A DNA stretch of 64,000 nt from Drosophila pseudoobscura (lineage: Eukaryota > Arthropoda > Insecta > Diptera > Drosophilidae), in assembly GCF_009870125.1 (NCBI RefSeq), contig NC_046681.1:16753001-16817000 (forward strand). The letters are read 5' to 3'. The notes beneath the pieces are model-generated. The model worked only from the letters and a program-made list of their open reading frames with translations. It searched no databases and was not told the origin of the DNA. This document shows positions 11,187 through 23,700 of this stretch, in pieces (positions within the stretch are counted from its first letter, which is position 1; each line of letters starts with the position of its first letter). Both the position numbers and the translations under genes were made by a program.

Positions 11187-11395
11187 CTAGAGCTTAGCCC
11201 CGTCCTTGTAGGGACCCCTTGGTGGGAACCAAATTCTGGGATCATCCTGAGCCTTCACCATTGTGCTGCCAAAGTTAAGGTACCTTCCTGCAACCAGCCA
11301 GAGGCCTACCCAGAGATTCAGCTAAGCATCTAGTCAGTATCTATATACTCGTACTTACATATCGCCAACAGTATATGTTTCCTCACCGAAGTCAT
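11187..11395 (-). CDS. Small secreted peptide, 51 residues, paralogue of the polyproline gene
   Basis: Exon 1 is 11359-11395 (37 nt: MTSVRKHILLAI plus one base). The 53-bp intron (11306-11358) has donor GTAAGTAC and acceptor CTGGGTAG. Exon 2 is 11187-11305. The 51-residue product continues CLWLVAGRYLNFG and ends in a short mature peptide with DDPRIWFPPRGPYKDG near the C-terminus. The leader matches that of the gene at 10320 at most positions (RKHI, CLWLVAG). The DNA match also covers the TATA box, the words GTCCATCA and GGAAACATATA, and the donor. The mature parts do not align: no polyproline, no cysteines. So this is a duplicated promoter-plus-leader attached to an unrelated or drastically changed body. 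It is too short for simple ORF finding because it is split. Likely a secreted peptide; role unknown. Confidence 0.72.
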
Positions 11396-11433
11396 CTTTG
11401 ATGGACTGCTGTTAGCGCAAGATTTCACCGGGG

Positions 11434-11441
11434 TTTTATAA
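11434..11441 (-). promoter_or_regulatory. TATA box of the 51-residue paralogue
   Basis: Minus-strand ATTATAAAAC, about 40 bases upstream of the ATG at 11395, in the same position as in the paralogue at 10.3 kb. Confidence 0.7.
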
Positions 11442-13771
11442 TGGAAAAGGAACTGGAATTAGCACTGGTTTGGGCAGCTGATTATCTTCGGTCTTATATG
11501 AACGATTGGAAATCAGGTGTGGAGAATTTACTCCAACTACTCCGTCCTTTCAAATGGAATGCGAAGTACATTTTCCCATTATTTTATGAGTAATAATATG
11601 ATTTGAAAAGTTCTTAGAGCTTAAGGCTTGTACATTATAAAGCATTTATGAGATTTGTAGCCCCCCCCCTGCAGGGACTTGGCTGCACCCAAAACAAATA
11701 ACTTTCCGAATATTTGAAAAGTTTCGTTAGTTGCAGAGTTCTAGAGTTTCAAAGTTTTCTCCACCATGTCCCCCGAAAAGAGCCCCTACCAAAATGTTAC
11801 ATAGACATTAATATGCGGCATGCATTCTGGAGTGGAAATGGAAACAGTAATGGAAATGGAAATGGAAATGCGTGTGCTTTTGGGAGTGTAAATGACTTGT
11901 AAATGATGCTGTTTGTGGTCAGCGGGAGGCTCCATACTCGTAGATTGACACACATATCACCCATTGAATATCGATGATAACTGGACCCAAAGTATCTCAT
12001 GTGGTAATCGAATTACAGAAACAGATACTGATTTCCCAACATCAAACTCTCAAATTGGAATTAACATAATTGGAGGCACAAATCGTTTTTAAATTGGGGC
12101 TCGTTTACAGTTTCAATCGAATTCCAATGGAAAATAAATAAAATTTTGCAATAAAAAAGCGAAAGAGAGAGACAGGAAGAGATCTATGAGATGCTATAAA
12201 ATATTTGCTATTGCCTCAGATAGAACATGGATCAAAAAGTATCTTCTCCATAAGAAAAGACTTTAAAAAACTGCTGTAACGAATGTCGCGACAATTTGTT
12301 GGGCCTGAGCGATATTTAATGTTGATTTATGGGATGCAATCCGTGAGATACAATTGCTTGCCGCAGTCGTTGTGTGTGCGCGCCTCGAATGCGATTGAAA
12401 ATTGAAAGTTAGCGGAGTGTTAAGCAAACATTAGCCGAACGCTGAAAGTGAAATTCGCGCCATCAGCATCGCATTTTTAAAGGCATTATTAAAAACGTTC
12501 TTGGCCCGAACATCAGCCATTATAATTAACTGGCAAAAACCGAAAAAAATAAACGAAAACGAAAACGTTTCGCACGATAAATCATCCAGCATTAATATAT
12601 CATTTTAATTATGAAAACCGCTCCGACAGACGGCGGAATAAAACAACCAAAAAGACAAACCAAATTCAGAAGTGCCCAAAAAATTAGCAAAAGCGCAGAA
12701 CGAAGCGAAATAAAAGTAGATATATTGCTGCACATCTCTCCGAGGATGAGGGGAAGTGGTCCCAAAAAAAGTCTGGACAAAGCGATATTTTATTTCTAGG
12801 GAGTAACAAAAAGACATTAAAGAAAAGATTTAGGAGATATTTCCAAAAATATGTAAATCGCTAAACTGTAAGAAATCTGCCAAGATATCTCCGAAAACAT
12901 CTTCCAAAATGCATTAAATTTTCCCTTTCATTAATTATGGTTTCAGGTGTACTTTTAAATCCCTAATCTCTTTAAAAATAAGCTCCTAAAATTCGCTTCT
13001 TCGTAATTCTCGGCAGCCCAAAATTCGGTATAAATCAAATTAATTTTCGACACCATACAAAACCGAAAATTCTACAGAAATTTGATGAAACCATAAACCG
13101 CCAAAAAGCATTGAATGCAAATTCCGAATTCGCAGTAAAACGTTTGCCGATGCCACAAAAAAGAAGCCCAAAGAGGGAGCTCTCGCTCCCGTGGTTGAGT
13201 TATGAAGGCCAAACGATGTTTGTTGGAGCCTTTAAACGCCTTTCCGCTTGACCTGGCCAAACAGGCCCTGGCCACCACCTGACGACAGCGGATGACAGCG
13301 GATATGCTCTCCCTTCTGTTCTGGTCTGGCCTGCTCTGCTCTGCTCTGATCTGCCACCTGTTGCCAATCAGCTGCTTTAAAAGTTTGCTGCTTTTTTTGG
13401 TTTTGGCTTTAATAAGGCAGGGGTTGGGGTTGGGGCTGCAGCTCGTGGCACTTGCCACCGCTCAGGTGGCAGACGCCGCAATCGGAAGTCCTGGTTTATG
13501 ACATGGATACGCACCAGCGTATAGGAGTACTATGGCCAGCGGTCATACGATATCAGCTTGAGCTGCCACCTGGTCCTTCGTTTTCGATCATCGGATAAGG
13601 TCAAGTGCTGTTCAGAGGCCATAAATCGATATGGTTTCTTCAGATGATCGTTTAGCGGAGAGTACGCCCTCAGAGTGGATTGCACAATCATCTATAATAC
13701 CATTCACTCATATCTAATGCATCTAAAGCACCTCTAAGAGGCATACCACTTGGCAGGAAGATGTCCCACAC

Positions 13772-13785
13772 GGGGGGGGGGGGGG
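13772..13785. repeat. Poly(G) run, 14 bases
   Basis: Uninterrupted G homopolymer. Confidence 0.9.
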
Positions 13786-14592
13786 CCTCCACTCACAATG
13801 TGGATAGAATTGTTGTGGCTTTTGTATCTGAGTGTGGCGGCCACTTGATTGATTGCCTCAATTGTAGTTCAAGTCTTCTTGTGGCTCGTTTTTGTATGAT
13901 TTACAGCTACTATTTATAGGAAATGTGCAGAGCACGCAAAAAACAAGGTATTTGCGAGGGGAAGTCGGCATCGCATCCCACTTGACAGACGCCGCTGCCA
14001 TCCGGAGAGCAGCAACAGCAGCAGCAGAGGCAGATGCAAGATGCCGAGGTGCCGAGATGCAAGAGACAGAGGCATAGTCTGAGGCAAGTGCACCTCTATA
14101 TACAAAGTGCCCCAACAATTTTGTTTACAATTGGAGCACGTCTGTTTTGGCTGCGGCAGCTGCTGCTGCTGCTGACCAACGGAACGGTCGTTGGCCATTA
14201 ACTTGCAGCCGTCGAAAGCTGAGTCTGCAATTACAACATGATATATATACTACGAGCACATATACTTCCACAGATATATGTGTAAGTATATTAAGAATAA
14301 AGTTCTGTAACTGGAGCATGCTTTCGTCTACGGCTCGCATCTCGAGGTAACATAACACCCTCCGCTTTGGGGGGGGGAGAGACCCGCACAGACCCCTGAA
14401 GAGAGTCCCGTACTGCGGGCCGGCCGATGGTGGGTTCTGTGTACTTTTCACACGCTCATGTGAAAAGCGTGCTATGATACCATTTTCACATTTTCACATT
14501 TCCACACAGCCACAGCCATTCTATACAAATATTTAACTGTTCGACAAAGGAATGCCATGCTAATATGTTGCCCGACTACAAGCTATAATTTT

Positions 14593-14614
14593 GTATACCC
14601 TGGAAGGGGTATAC
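14593..14614. repeat. 22-bp palindrome
   Basis: GTATACCC, six bases, then GGGTATAC: a short inverted repeat of the TATACCC...GGGTATA kind scattered in fly non-coding DNA. Its function is unknown. Confidence 0.5.
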
Positions 14615-16379
14615 TTCATGGAGATCTGAGCACGCGTTGATCTGTCTCTAAGAACTTTGTAAGTCTTGTGAAAAGCGTGCTGTTGATCGAAATTAGTTTT
14701 AAAAGACTTTGATAACACAATTGCTCAATCAGTAACTGTCTGTAAGAACTGGGGTTAACAGGAGATCCAAATGAAAGAAAATTGTAATAATGGCTTGTTA
14801 TCTAAAAAAAAAGGTTTCTCTATGAATTTCATATAGATCGAATTATGAAAATTGAAAGAAAATCTATCTAATCTATGGATAACCCTACTCTAATGATGTT
14901 CTCCTTAGTTTCAAGGGTATCTAACCTTCGTTATTGCTCGGAATCTCTGCTTGTTTCTTAGTTCCTCTGTTCGATGACCTCCTAATTAGGGCCTGATTCA
15001 TGAATTCTTAATTGCCCTACCCTGGGCTAGTTGCATAAGCATCCATCTGCCAATCTGCCAACCACCATGCCGTGTTTCAGGCTAATTAAATAAATCTCAA
15101 TCGCAGGCAAACAAACCGAATTGGTTCCGCATTTTTCGCACAAAGTTTTTCACAACTTTTCGAATCTATTCATCCGTCAGCGCCATCCAACCGTCAACCG
15201 TCATCTCCATCTATCAAAGATCTAATGAAGCTGAGACTTGGTCCATCATTCGTGTTTTGCCATTTCCTTATAATTCGCAAATTATCGGAACCACAAAAAG
15301 TTTCGGTTTTATCTCGCTGTTTTTTTTATTTTGGTTTATTTTTGGGGTTTCTGGTTCGTTGATGATAATTTCACTTTCATTAATAATTTTTTTGGACTCT
15401 TTGAGTCTGTCATAATTAATTTGAGTTATTTTTTGTTGTTGTTTTATTTTAGTAAAATAAATCATGGCAGAAAAGAGCGGTCGACAAAGAGAGACAGAGA
15501 GAGGGAGGGGAAAATTATGACAATGTCTCGGGGATTCAAAAATTACGTTTGACTTTTTGACTTTCTTTTCGCTTCGGTGGCTTTTGTGTGTGCGAGTGTG
15601 TGAGTGTGCGAGTGTGTGAGTGCATGAGTGTGCCGAGTATGTGGCCAAAGTTCAGGGGTTTATTACATTGGCTTTTTAATAGCAAGTCCGAGTTACGAGC
15701 TGCCATAAGAGTCTTTAACCCATAAATGGCCAGAAACGTGCTCATCATAAATTTTCAACTAAGTTCTAGCCATGAATTATGGTAATTTTTTGTTGCTACT
15801 CGTAGGCAGTCGCATGTGGTGTTTATAAATTGTTTTCAGAGTCTAAGGTGAAAATTTATGAGAGAGCCCAAGCTGTATCATTTACCTTCAAGTAATTTCA
15901 TATTTATTTAATGTTTATTTTGGTTTTGTAGGGGGGACCTTTTTGGGGAGGGGGGACCTTTTCAATGACATCCTTGTACAGTTTATGATACTTGTTGCCT
16001 AAAATCTGATTTATAAATATTCCCATAATTTTATGGGATATGTAATGTGCCATAAAATACTGCCAGTTAATTTTGGTTTTTCATTTAAGCTTCGTTTCAC
16101 TTAATCAACCGAGTTTTTCCCCTGTCTGTGTTCTCGAACTCTCTGTCTGCCTCGCCCTTTCAACTTTGAGCACCATCCAAGCCCATCCGGCGTCACTCAG
16201 CTGAAACTTGTTGTTGCTGTGGTTCTCTCTAGCCCCATCCTCGGTAACCAATTTTCCTGTGAGGAAAGCCCACATGCCGGTCAAAATCGAATGGGAAACT
16301 AGTTTTCCTCCATACAATCGCCCAAGAACGCCCACTGGCACGCAGAGCAGCAACACCGCAATACTTCAAACATCAAGCG

Positions 16380-17276
16380 CATGCGTGACAACCCACACAC
16401 ATGTAAAAAGAGCGAAAGAGCACACCTACGCTTGCAGAGAGCGACTAAAGCAGAGAGAGAGAGAGCAGTACTAAGTCTGGCCAAAGCAGAGAGAGCGCTA
16501 GTCAGCCCTTCAAGTTAGCTCGATCTGCTCTGGCATATTCCGCTCTCCCATGTGCCTACGCTCTCTCTACCATGCGAGCGCTCCCCGCCGCAGCTCTCTC
16601 GAATAGGTCTCGTCTCTCATGCTTGCGTGCTGAGTCTGGAACAGGTTAGACCTCGCTGCCGCTAGCGCTGACGCTCAAAACGCTCCACAACATTGCCGAG
16701 TGCGGTTCGTCTTTGCTTTCGTCGCCGAATTTTCGTTGTTATCACTGTCGGGTACCGCTGCACTTCTGTAACGGTACATCCAAAGCTCATCCAAACTGCA
16801 CGCGAAACTGAGAGTGCAACCAAAACGAATTTTGACAAAAAAGGAAAACCAGTGAAAATACATTCAACCGAGAACTACAAACGAATCGAAACTGTGACTA
16901 AAAGGGCATATATAGAAAAATCACTGCACCTGTTTCCTGTACATCTGTTCGGTTGTGCTCCCTCCTCGAGTGTCGGCTCCACGCGTACCCCATGCGGCAC
17001 GTACGCACCTCTGGCTACGGCTACGCGTAAAAATGCGGCGTGTATGTAAAAAACAGTGAAGTGCGCGCTGATAACTTAATGCAAACCGAAGGGCCATAAA
17101 AAGCAAAAAGCAACAAAAAGCCAAGAAGTTAGAGGAGACAGACGGCCTTGTGTTTGTGGACTTGTTCTTCTTCCTCGGGCCATCCATCAAAGTCAAGAGG
17201 CGGCAGTAAAGTCTTGGGATTACACACCATACCTGTACCTATTTGGATATAAAACTCTCTCTCATCCGCTCTAAAG
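16380..17276 (+). promoter_or_regulatory. GAGA-rich promoter-like block and putative 5' UTR exon
   Basis: Between 16390 and 16625 there are about eight GAGAG/CTCTC clusters (16434, 16457, 16487, 16540, 16560, 16595, 16612), the usual binding word of GAGA factor at paused fly promoters. They are followed by a region rich in AAACGAA/AACCGA words typical of long fly 5' UTRs, ending in an excellent donor (CTAAAG, then GTAAGTTC at 17277). No long frame in it looks coding. The nearest same-strand gene is the Meru-like gene, whose first coding exon at 38351 follows a clear acceptor. A 5' non-coding exon here with a 21-kb intron is possible but unproven; the exon could also belong to an unseen gene. 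Confidence 0.4.
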
Positions 17277-20122
17277 GTAAGTTCTTTTTCTGCAGATCAA
17301 TCAAATTCAACCCAGTTTTCGATTGGGATTATCTATGTGGTTCAATACGCACTCTTCCTGTAGAAAGTGTGGATCGATGGACTTGTTTTCTGATCTGATT
17401 GTGGTCTGGTTTATTTGGTTTTCTTTTCGTTTTGGCGAAAGTCTAGAATTTTCACCAAATCACCAATCACCCAATCACCCAATCACCAATCGATTTTTCA
17501 ATCAATCATTTAAGACCAGCAGCTCGGAGAGCAGAGTTGATTGAACTTTTGGAGTCTGGTCTGGTCTGGTCTGGTCTGCAACAACGGTTCCCTTGCCACT
17601 TGGCACTTGGCAACTCATTTCCGTTTCCCCACCTCGGAGATCATCTTGTGGCCATTATATACTCGTAATGCAAATCCTCGACAATGCCCATGTCATTGTC
17701 CGGTTCTTTGTGTGTGGGGAAAAATCTGCAACTGAACAACAATTAATTTTTCAACATTTTTATGCAAATATTTCATGGCAAAGCCCTCAAGGGGCCTCAA
17801 GGGGCCACACAAAAGACCTTCCCAACTATTTACGAAAAATGCATAAACATAAAAATTTTTTATGTAAATTTCCCCGGTCAAGTGGCTCTCTTAATTAGCC
17901 AGAGACGTGGTTCGGTTTGTTAAATGATTATAAATGACATAAAGTTGGTATTTGAATTAGACCTGGCTGTGGATCGGTCCGGTCTCTGCCGATGCCCTGA
18001 TGGATATCTCGGCTGAGAAAAACCCTTTCCATTGTTTTCGAATGCATATTCGATGGATAACAAGTTCACATGGCTATCCATGATTATTTTGATTGCTCTT
18101 TGGGGATTGTACTCATTAGAGTTGCTTCAGATCAGATGTTTTCCCAGTGGCTCCACTAGGATTAGGAATTCCTACAAATGCTTATCCCTTTCGTGGCCCT
18201 AATCCGCTCTCATATATCATTCGGTAGCTCCATTTGTTGGCTACTATTTAATGGTTCTATCATCTCAGAATTTTCGTAGTTCCCATCTCGCATGACAGAT
18301 CTGTGGCTAATTAACGCCAATTCGTACAAATGGCACAAATTTCAAGGGGAAAAAATACACGGTAAAAAACTGAACGTTCTCCTCCACAAAAACTCTCAAA
18401 AAAGTCAAAGTCAAGTCCAGTTTCGTATTCAAATTAAGCTGACAGCCGCTGCCGGCGCTGACAGAAACTCGCGTCTTGTCATAATAAATGACGCGGTGGA
18501 AAGTGGCCGATGTCCCAAAGCGGTTTTCGGGGTCTCCTCCGCCCCATCTTGCGGTGGCTTTTCAGGCTTCACTTTCAGGCGATTTTCCCGGGGAGTTGAA
18601 CGGAGTTCATGGAACCCAAAAACGTGGACATTGAATTAATTTCCTGTCTCCTGGCGGCGAGTGTGAGAGTGTTTTGTGTCCGAGCATCGAGTCCCATGGC
18701 TGGGCAAATGCCAGGCACGTATCCTCGGGTGCACTCGGGTATTAACAATTTGTACAACTTGTTGGCATTGTCTGCTTCTATTTGGCTAATTAAAAATCAG
18801 GAAATGCACGCGAACAATGCCCTGGGAAGGGTCTTGAGACCCATCCGAAACGCAGCAGGGAGTAGGAGGCTACGTGAGAGATTCGCCCGGGACTCGCCTA
18901 CCTGCCTGCTCCTACTCCTACTCCTGCTCCTGCTACTGTCAAGTGCGGTTTGCTTCGCTTTAGCGCCTATTCTGTCCAGGTAGAGGTTACAGGTCACAAC
19001 TATTTGGAGCTGCTAGCAGAAACGTGCTGCTCGAAAGGATATTCGCCTCATTTGATAATTCGATATTGCACCCACGTCCTGGCCCAAAAAGGCGTTTTAA
19101 AAGGGAAGTAGTCTATTGTAGGGGGGAGAGGCAGTCTCTAGTCTCTCGAGTGTGGTCTGCCTTCCGACCATCATCTATCTTTCGCCGGAGATCTGGTAGG
19201 GAGGGGAGGGGCCTTTGCTTATAACTCAATTCGTACTAAATGCTGCGATGTTGTTGCTGAGCGAATGAAGATGTCTCTTGATACGATCTGTGGAGTGTGG
19301 AGTCTTACGAAACGAGTTTTTGCTTCTAGAAGAATTCCGATGAAAGGATTGTTGCTCTGCAGAAGGAATCGTTTCAATCCGTGAATGCTTTGTCGCATAA
19401 TCTGTGGCTAATGGCAGGCATTGGGATTGGGATTGCGATTGGGATTGGGGCTTTATAGCTTCAGGAAGTTGCACGATTTCCATATACAGCTATGCCGAAC
19501 CGAACAGACAAAAGGTCTATTGTCTTTCAAATGGAAACAGCGGTGCCACACCCACATGGGGCACACATATGTCCCGCCAATCGGCAGTCGAAAGACAATT
19601 GAAACAGAAATTGCCATAAAAATTGTGCCACCCGGACTTTTGCTTACATGTATCTGAGTATCCGAGTATCTGTATCTTTTAGTGACTCCCCCTCCACCCT
19701 CCACCCTGTGTCTCCTTTCAATCGTCACTCGTGTCATAAGCAAATTTTTGCAAATCAATTTGCAATTCAATGAGGCGACCGACGACCGACGACTGCCTCT
19801 GAGGTGGAGGCCAACAGAAAATATCAAAAGTATTCATCCGAATTCCGAAATTCAATTGAATTGAAGTCAGGCGCGGGGCTTCGTACCTCGTTTACCATTT
19901 CATGCTAACTTGGCTAAATTACAGCGAAAAACACACTTAGTCAGCGCCTTTAAAAGCCCCCACTCAAAAGGTATAATATATGTATGTACGACTATGTGGG
20001 GTGCGGGGAGGGGGGTTGTGATATTTTATTATAAATTATGGCACCAAAAATGTCAGCGAAAATTGGAAGCTTGACGACGACACTTTTTTTGTGTGTGCTG
20101 TCTCTCTGTCTCTTTCTATCCA

Positions 20123-20129
<7 letters not shown>

Positions 20130-20157
<28 letters not shown>
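20130..20157. repeat. (TC)n microsatellite
   Basis: Nearly perfect TC dinucleotide run of 28 bases. Confidence 0.9.
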
Positions 20158-20161
<4 letters not shown>

Positions 20162-20323
20162 GGCTGTTTCTGTTTCTGTCGACAGTTGGCTTTTTTGTTA
20201 ACAATTAATTAACAGAAAGGCTAAGTACACAAAATCTGTTAGCGGTTTATTTGCTTGCGAGGCTGTGAAATGCGAGTGGGCCATAAAACAATTATAGAGC
20301 TACCGGTTTTCTCTCGGGGAGGT

Positions 20324-20346
20324 GGGGGGGGGGGGGGGGGGGGGGG
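20324..20346. repeat. Poly(G) run, 23 bases
   Basis: Uninterrupted G homopolymer next to CTCTATATAGAGAG. Its length may be unreliable in the assembly. Confidence 0.9.
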
Positions 20347-20564
20347 CTCTTCTCTATATAGAGAGAACGATTATATACGAGTAAGTGTGATTGAGGAATT
20401 TGTGTTAAGTGATTCGGTATTGAATTTGCTTCTAGGGAAATCTAGTATTACTCATCGAACGGGGGAATTTGCATTCGAATTTGAGATGAGTTAAGCGGAA
20501 TTTCAATAGATGTTGGCCTCGAACATGACAGATTGTTGTGAGCTATTCTAAAGAGAAGATATCT

Positions 20565-20717
20565 CCAAGTTTCTTTGCCCTAATCCATATACTAGTGGCC
20601 CTCTTAGAAGCAAAGATCTCCCTTAAGGTATTCCCTATTCGAAACCCCTCTAAATATTCCCAAGTTTCTTTGCCCTAATCCATATACTAGTGGCCCTCTT
20701 AGAAGCAAAGATCTCCC
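20565..20717. repeat. 58-bp direct duplication
   Basis: Bases 20565-20622 and 20660-20717 appear identical (starting CCAAGTTTCTTTGCCC), 95 bases apart. The copies carry ACTAGTGGCCCT in the middle. The lack of divergence points to a recent local duplication. Confidence 0.9.
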
Positions 20718-23700
20718 CCCCCTAGATGTGCCTTGATCTTTCGCTAAATCATCCATTAGCCATCGCTTTGGGGGTTTATCTACAGTCTTGAGGCCTTTCC
20801 CGATCTCCACTCTGTGTTTTATGGCCAATCAAGGTTTTATCTCGGAACTTTCTTCAGCCCACAGATGATCTTGTTCCCTTTTGTTGCTCTCACTCTTTTC
20901 CCCCACTTTTCCGCCACACTTTTCCTCACTCAGATGATCCATTAGGGTCAGGTCAGCTTCTGTCTTGGGGTTAACCTCTCGTTTGTGCTGCTGCCTGGAG
21001 GCCTCGTAAAACTTTCGTTTAGCCGCGAAATGTATCTCACAGTTTCACGCCTTATCAGTCTGAGAAATCCATTTTGACTTGAGATTTACTTTCTACCACG
21101 TGCTCCCACACCCCCGCACCCGACAGAGAGAGAGAGAGGGAGAGCGAGAGATTCTCACGCCCTGGGAAAAGTTCGTTCTCGCTTTTGCAGCGGCTGTGTC
21201 GGTGGATGCATGCCCCCGAATGGCAACGAAACCACAAAATGCAACCGCAAGTGGTTCTGCTTTTGTTTCTCGGGTCCCTTTCTATCCTGGGATCCCTGGG
21301 ATCCCTGGGATACAGGAATTTGTTGGCCGGACAGGGCAGAGCAGAGCCCTGCTTAATGCTTAATGCACTGTGGGAATGCGGAGGAATGTTGGGGCTAAAA
21401 CTTGATTGACTTACTTTTTGTTGCCTCCTTCCCTCTCTCCCTCTCTTTCTGTGTGCGTTTCCGAGTAGTTTCTTCTGTGGACACCTTGGGGATTCATTAA
21501 CTGCAAAACTGCAACTTTTAGCTACCCCTGCCCCTGCCCCTGCCCCCGACCCTACCTTGCCTCTCACGTAATCGATATGCGTGTAACACCCGTTTTGTTG
21601 GTAGCTCTCTAAAGGCCGGAAACTCTACAGTTTAAAGCCCAAAAACAACAAAAAACAACAACAAAAAAGCAAAGCCTGGAACCCACTTTGGAGCTCTATT
21701 TGAGCGTGATTAATTCTGTGTACATCAGTCAGTGCCATGCCACTGCCACTGCCACTGCCACAGCCGTCCGACTAAATGCAAACTCTTGGCACATCAGACA
21801 TTCAGGACATTTCGGGGAGTACCAAGGACCCAAAAAAAAGGCAAAAAACGAACCAGAGAACTCTTCACACAATTGCAGTTTTTTCTGTGTGTCCCTTCTT
21901 TTGACAAATTAACCAACTTAAAAGCTGTTACTGCCGCTGCTGGGGCAACAGGGCTACTGCCACACTGCCGCACTGCCACTGCCACTGCCACACTGCCAAT
22001 GCCACTGCTGATGGGCTGCCAAGTGACAAGTTGACGTCTTTCTTGGCACATCATATACTCCACTGCAGCACAGAATGGGGGGCACAGAATGGGGAAAGGG
22101 TCTGCTGCCAGCAGGAAGCTCCGCTCCGCTCCTGCTCCTCCTCTGTGCTCCTGCTCCTCCTCTCTGCTCCTGCTCCTCGTCCTGCTCTTCTCCCAGGCGA
22201 CTTAATTGTGCGTTTGCAAATTTGTGTGAGAATCGGTTGGCGGAGGAGCTGCAGTTCCTTTTCTGTTTCTTGCTCTTCTCTTGGCCAGACTTTTGCTGGC
22301 AGTTGGCGCTTTTTTTTTCGGCAGTTAGCAGTTTTCAGAGTTGTGATTGGCCTTGGCTCCCCAGTGGAGGATGATTTGTGTGGGCAACGGGGAAAACGAG
22401 ATCAATTTACGAGACAGAAAAAAAGGAATATCTCTCGCTCTGAGGTCTGCCTTTTGGTAAACAACATCGTGGATAAAATCCTATAAATACCCGGTAGAAA
22501 TCTTGAACAACACTGCCTTGAACCACTCTCCGGAGTGCCCCATAAATGGAAATGAATCACTCGCCCACACACACACACACACACACACAAATAAATGCAT
22601 GTGCAACATAATGCTTATCGGACACACAGGGGCACAAGGCTCTCCACTGTTCGGCCCACGGCCTCGGGCCAGAGAAATATCAGGGAGAAGAATACTTAAT
22701 ATTAAAACAACTTAATCGACACTTGAATAAACAAAACAAAATGAAAGGAAAAGAAAAGAAAAAATCGAGATGAAAGAACGAGAAGAAATATGGAAAATAT
22801 TAATTGTTTGAGCTCTTAAGTGGAGGGCTTCCTCCCCTCCAGCTTTTGCGGTATATTTATGGAACGGCCCTAAAAATATATGCATTTTATGCAGATGCAG
22901 ACGAACAGGCTGGCTGGCTGGCAGGCAGATGATTCCCCCAAGATCATAACTTCATTAGGAGTTCTCTTCTTGGAATTTCGGGGGAATTTCAGCATGTGGG
23001 CGAGAGATCTGCTCTGGCTGGATCTGCTCTGCACTCGGGGCATATTTTGTTTATGGCTACATTTTGTGTCTGTTGTGACTTTGAGGGCATTAGAGGACGC
23101 ATCCAAGTGTGGGATAGTCGCTTGTTTTGTCTTCTTTTCAGTTGATTTATCCACAACAAATGTGCAATTTGTTTAACTGAGGGAGAATTTCGTAGACAAT
23201 GGGCGACGGACGACCTTGCCTTGTGGACTGGGAAAGCGACTGGCGAAACGTTTGTCTAGAATTTGAATAGAATTGCAATTTCCCAAAAGCTCAATGAACT
23301 GCAATTTAAAGCGGGGACAAGCACAGGTGGGGCTGGTGGGGGGGCGTGAGAGTGAGTGAAAATTATCCAAAAATAGAGCATGTTGCAATAATTTATTGAC
23401 AACCGCCACAACAGAAAAAGAAAGAAAGAAAGAAAGAAAACCCACTGTGAAACCGTACCCCCCCCCCCCCCCACTGCCGCTTGATTTTCCAGTGAAAAAT
23501 AGGAAAAACGCCCTGCTGCAATCGAGAATTGTGTAAAACACGAGAGAATATACCAGATATACCAGATGGGGAAAATCGAGAGCTCTTGCTCTGAATTTAT
23601 AATTTCCGCCAAGGGCTGAAAGCTTTATGCGATTTTTTAGATTTTTAATTTTCGGCTTTTATTTGGTTTTTTGTATTATATTTGAAATTTATGAGGCGGC

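Larger units (their letters stand above)
11442..16379. other. Non-coding stretch between the small-gene cluster and the GAGA-rich block
   Basis: No supported gene. It holds a TGGAAA run at 11828-11870, a 14-G homopolymer at 13772-13785, and GAGTGTGT-type repeats at 15590-15640. Around 12360-12570 an A-rich stretch full of AAACG words reads like a Drosophila 5' UTR, but I could not fix a promoter or donor. The hydrophobic frame at 13300-13500 is built from repeated CTGCT/CTGGT words and is not convincing. Confidence 0.45.

Noticed and set aside
13292-13501. Hydrophobic plus-strand frame
   Set aside because: Built from CTGGTCTGG/CTCTGCT repeats. The hydrophobicity follows from the repeat, and no promoter or splice structure fits.
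18609-18983. Plus-strand frame with a leucine run
   Set aside because: The run comes from CTCCTA/CTGCTC repeats and there is no gene context.
22503-22715. Possible gene after CTATAAATACCC at 22482
   Set aside because: The frame runs straight into a CA microsatellite and ends without any recognisable product.
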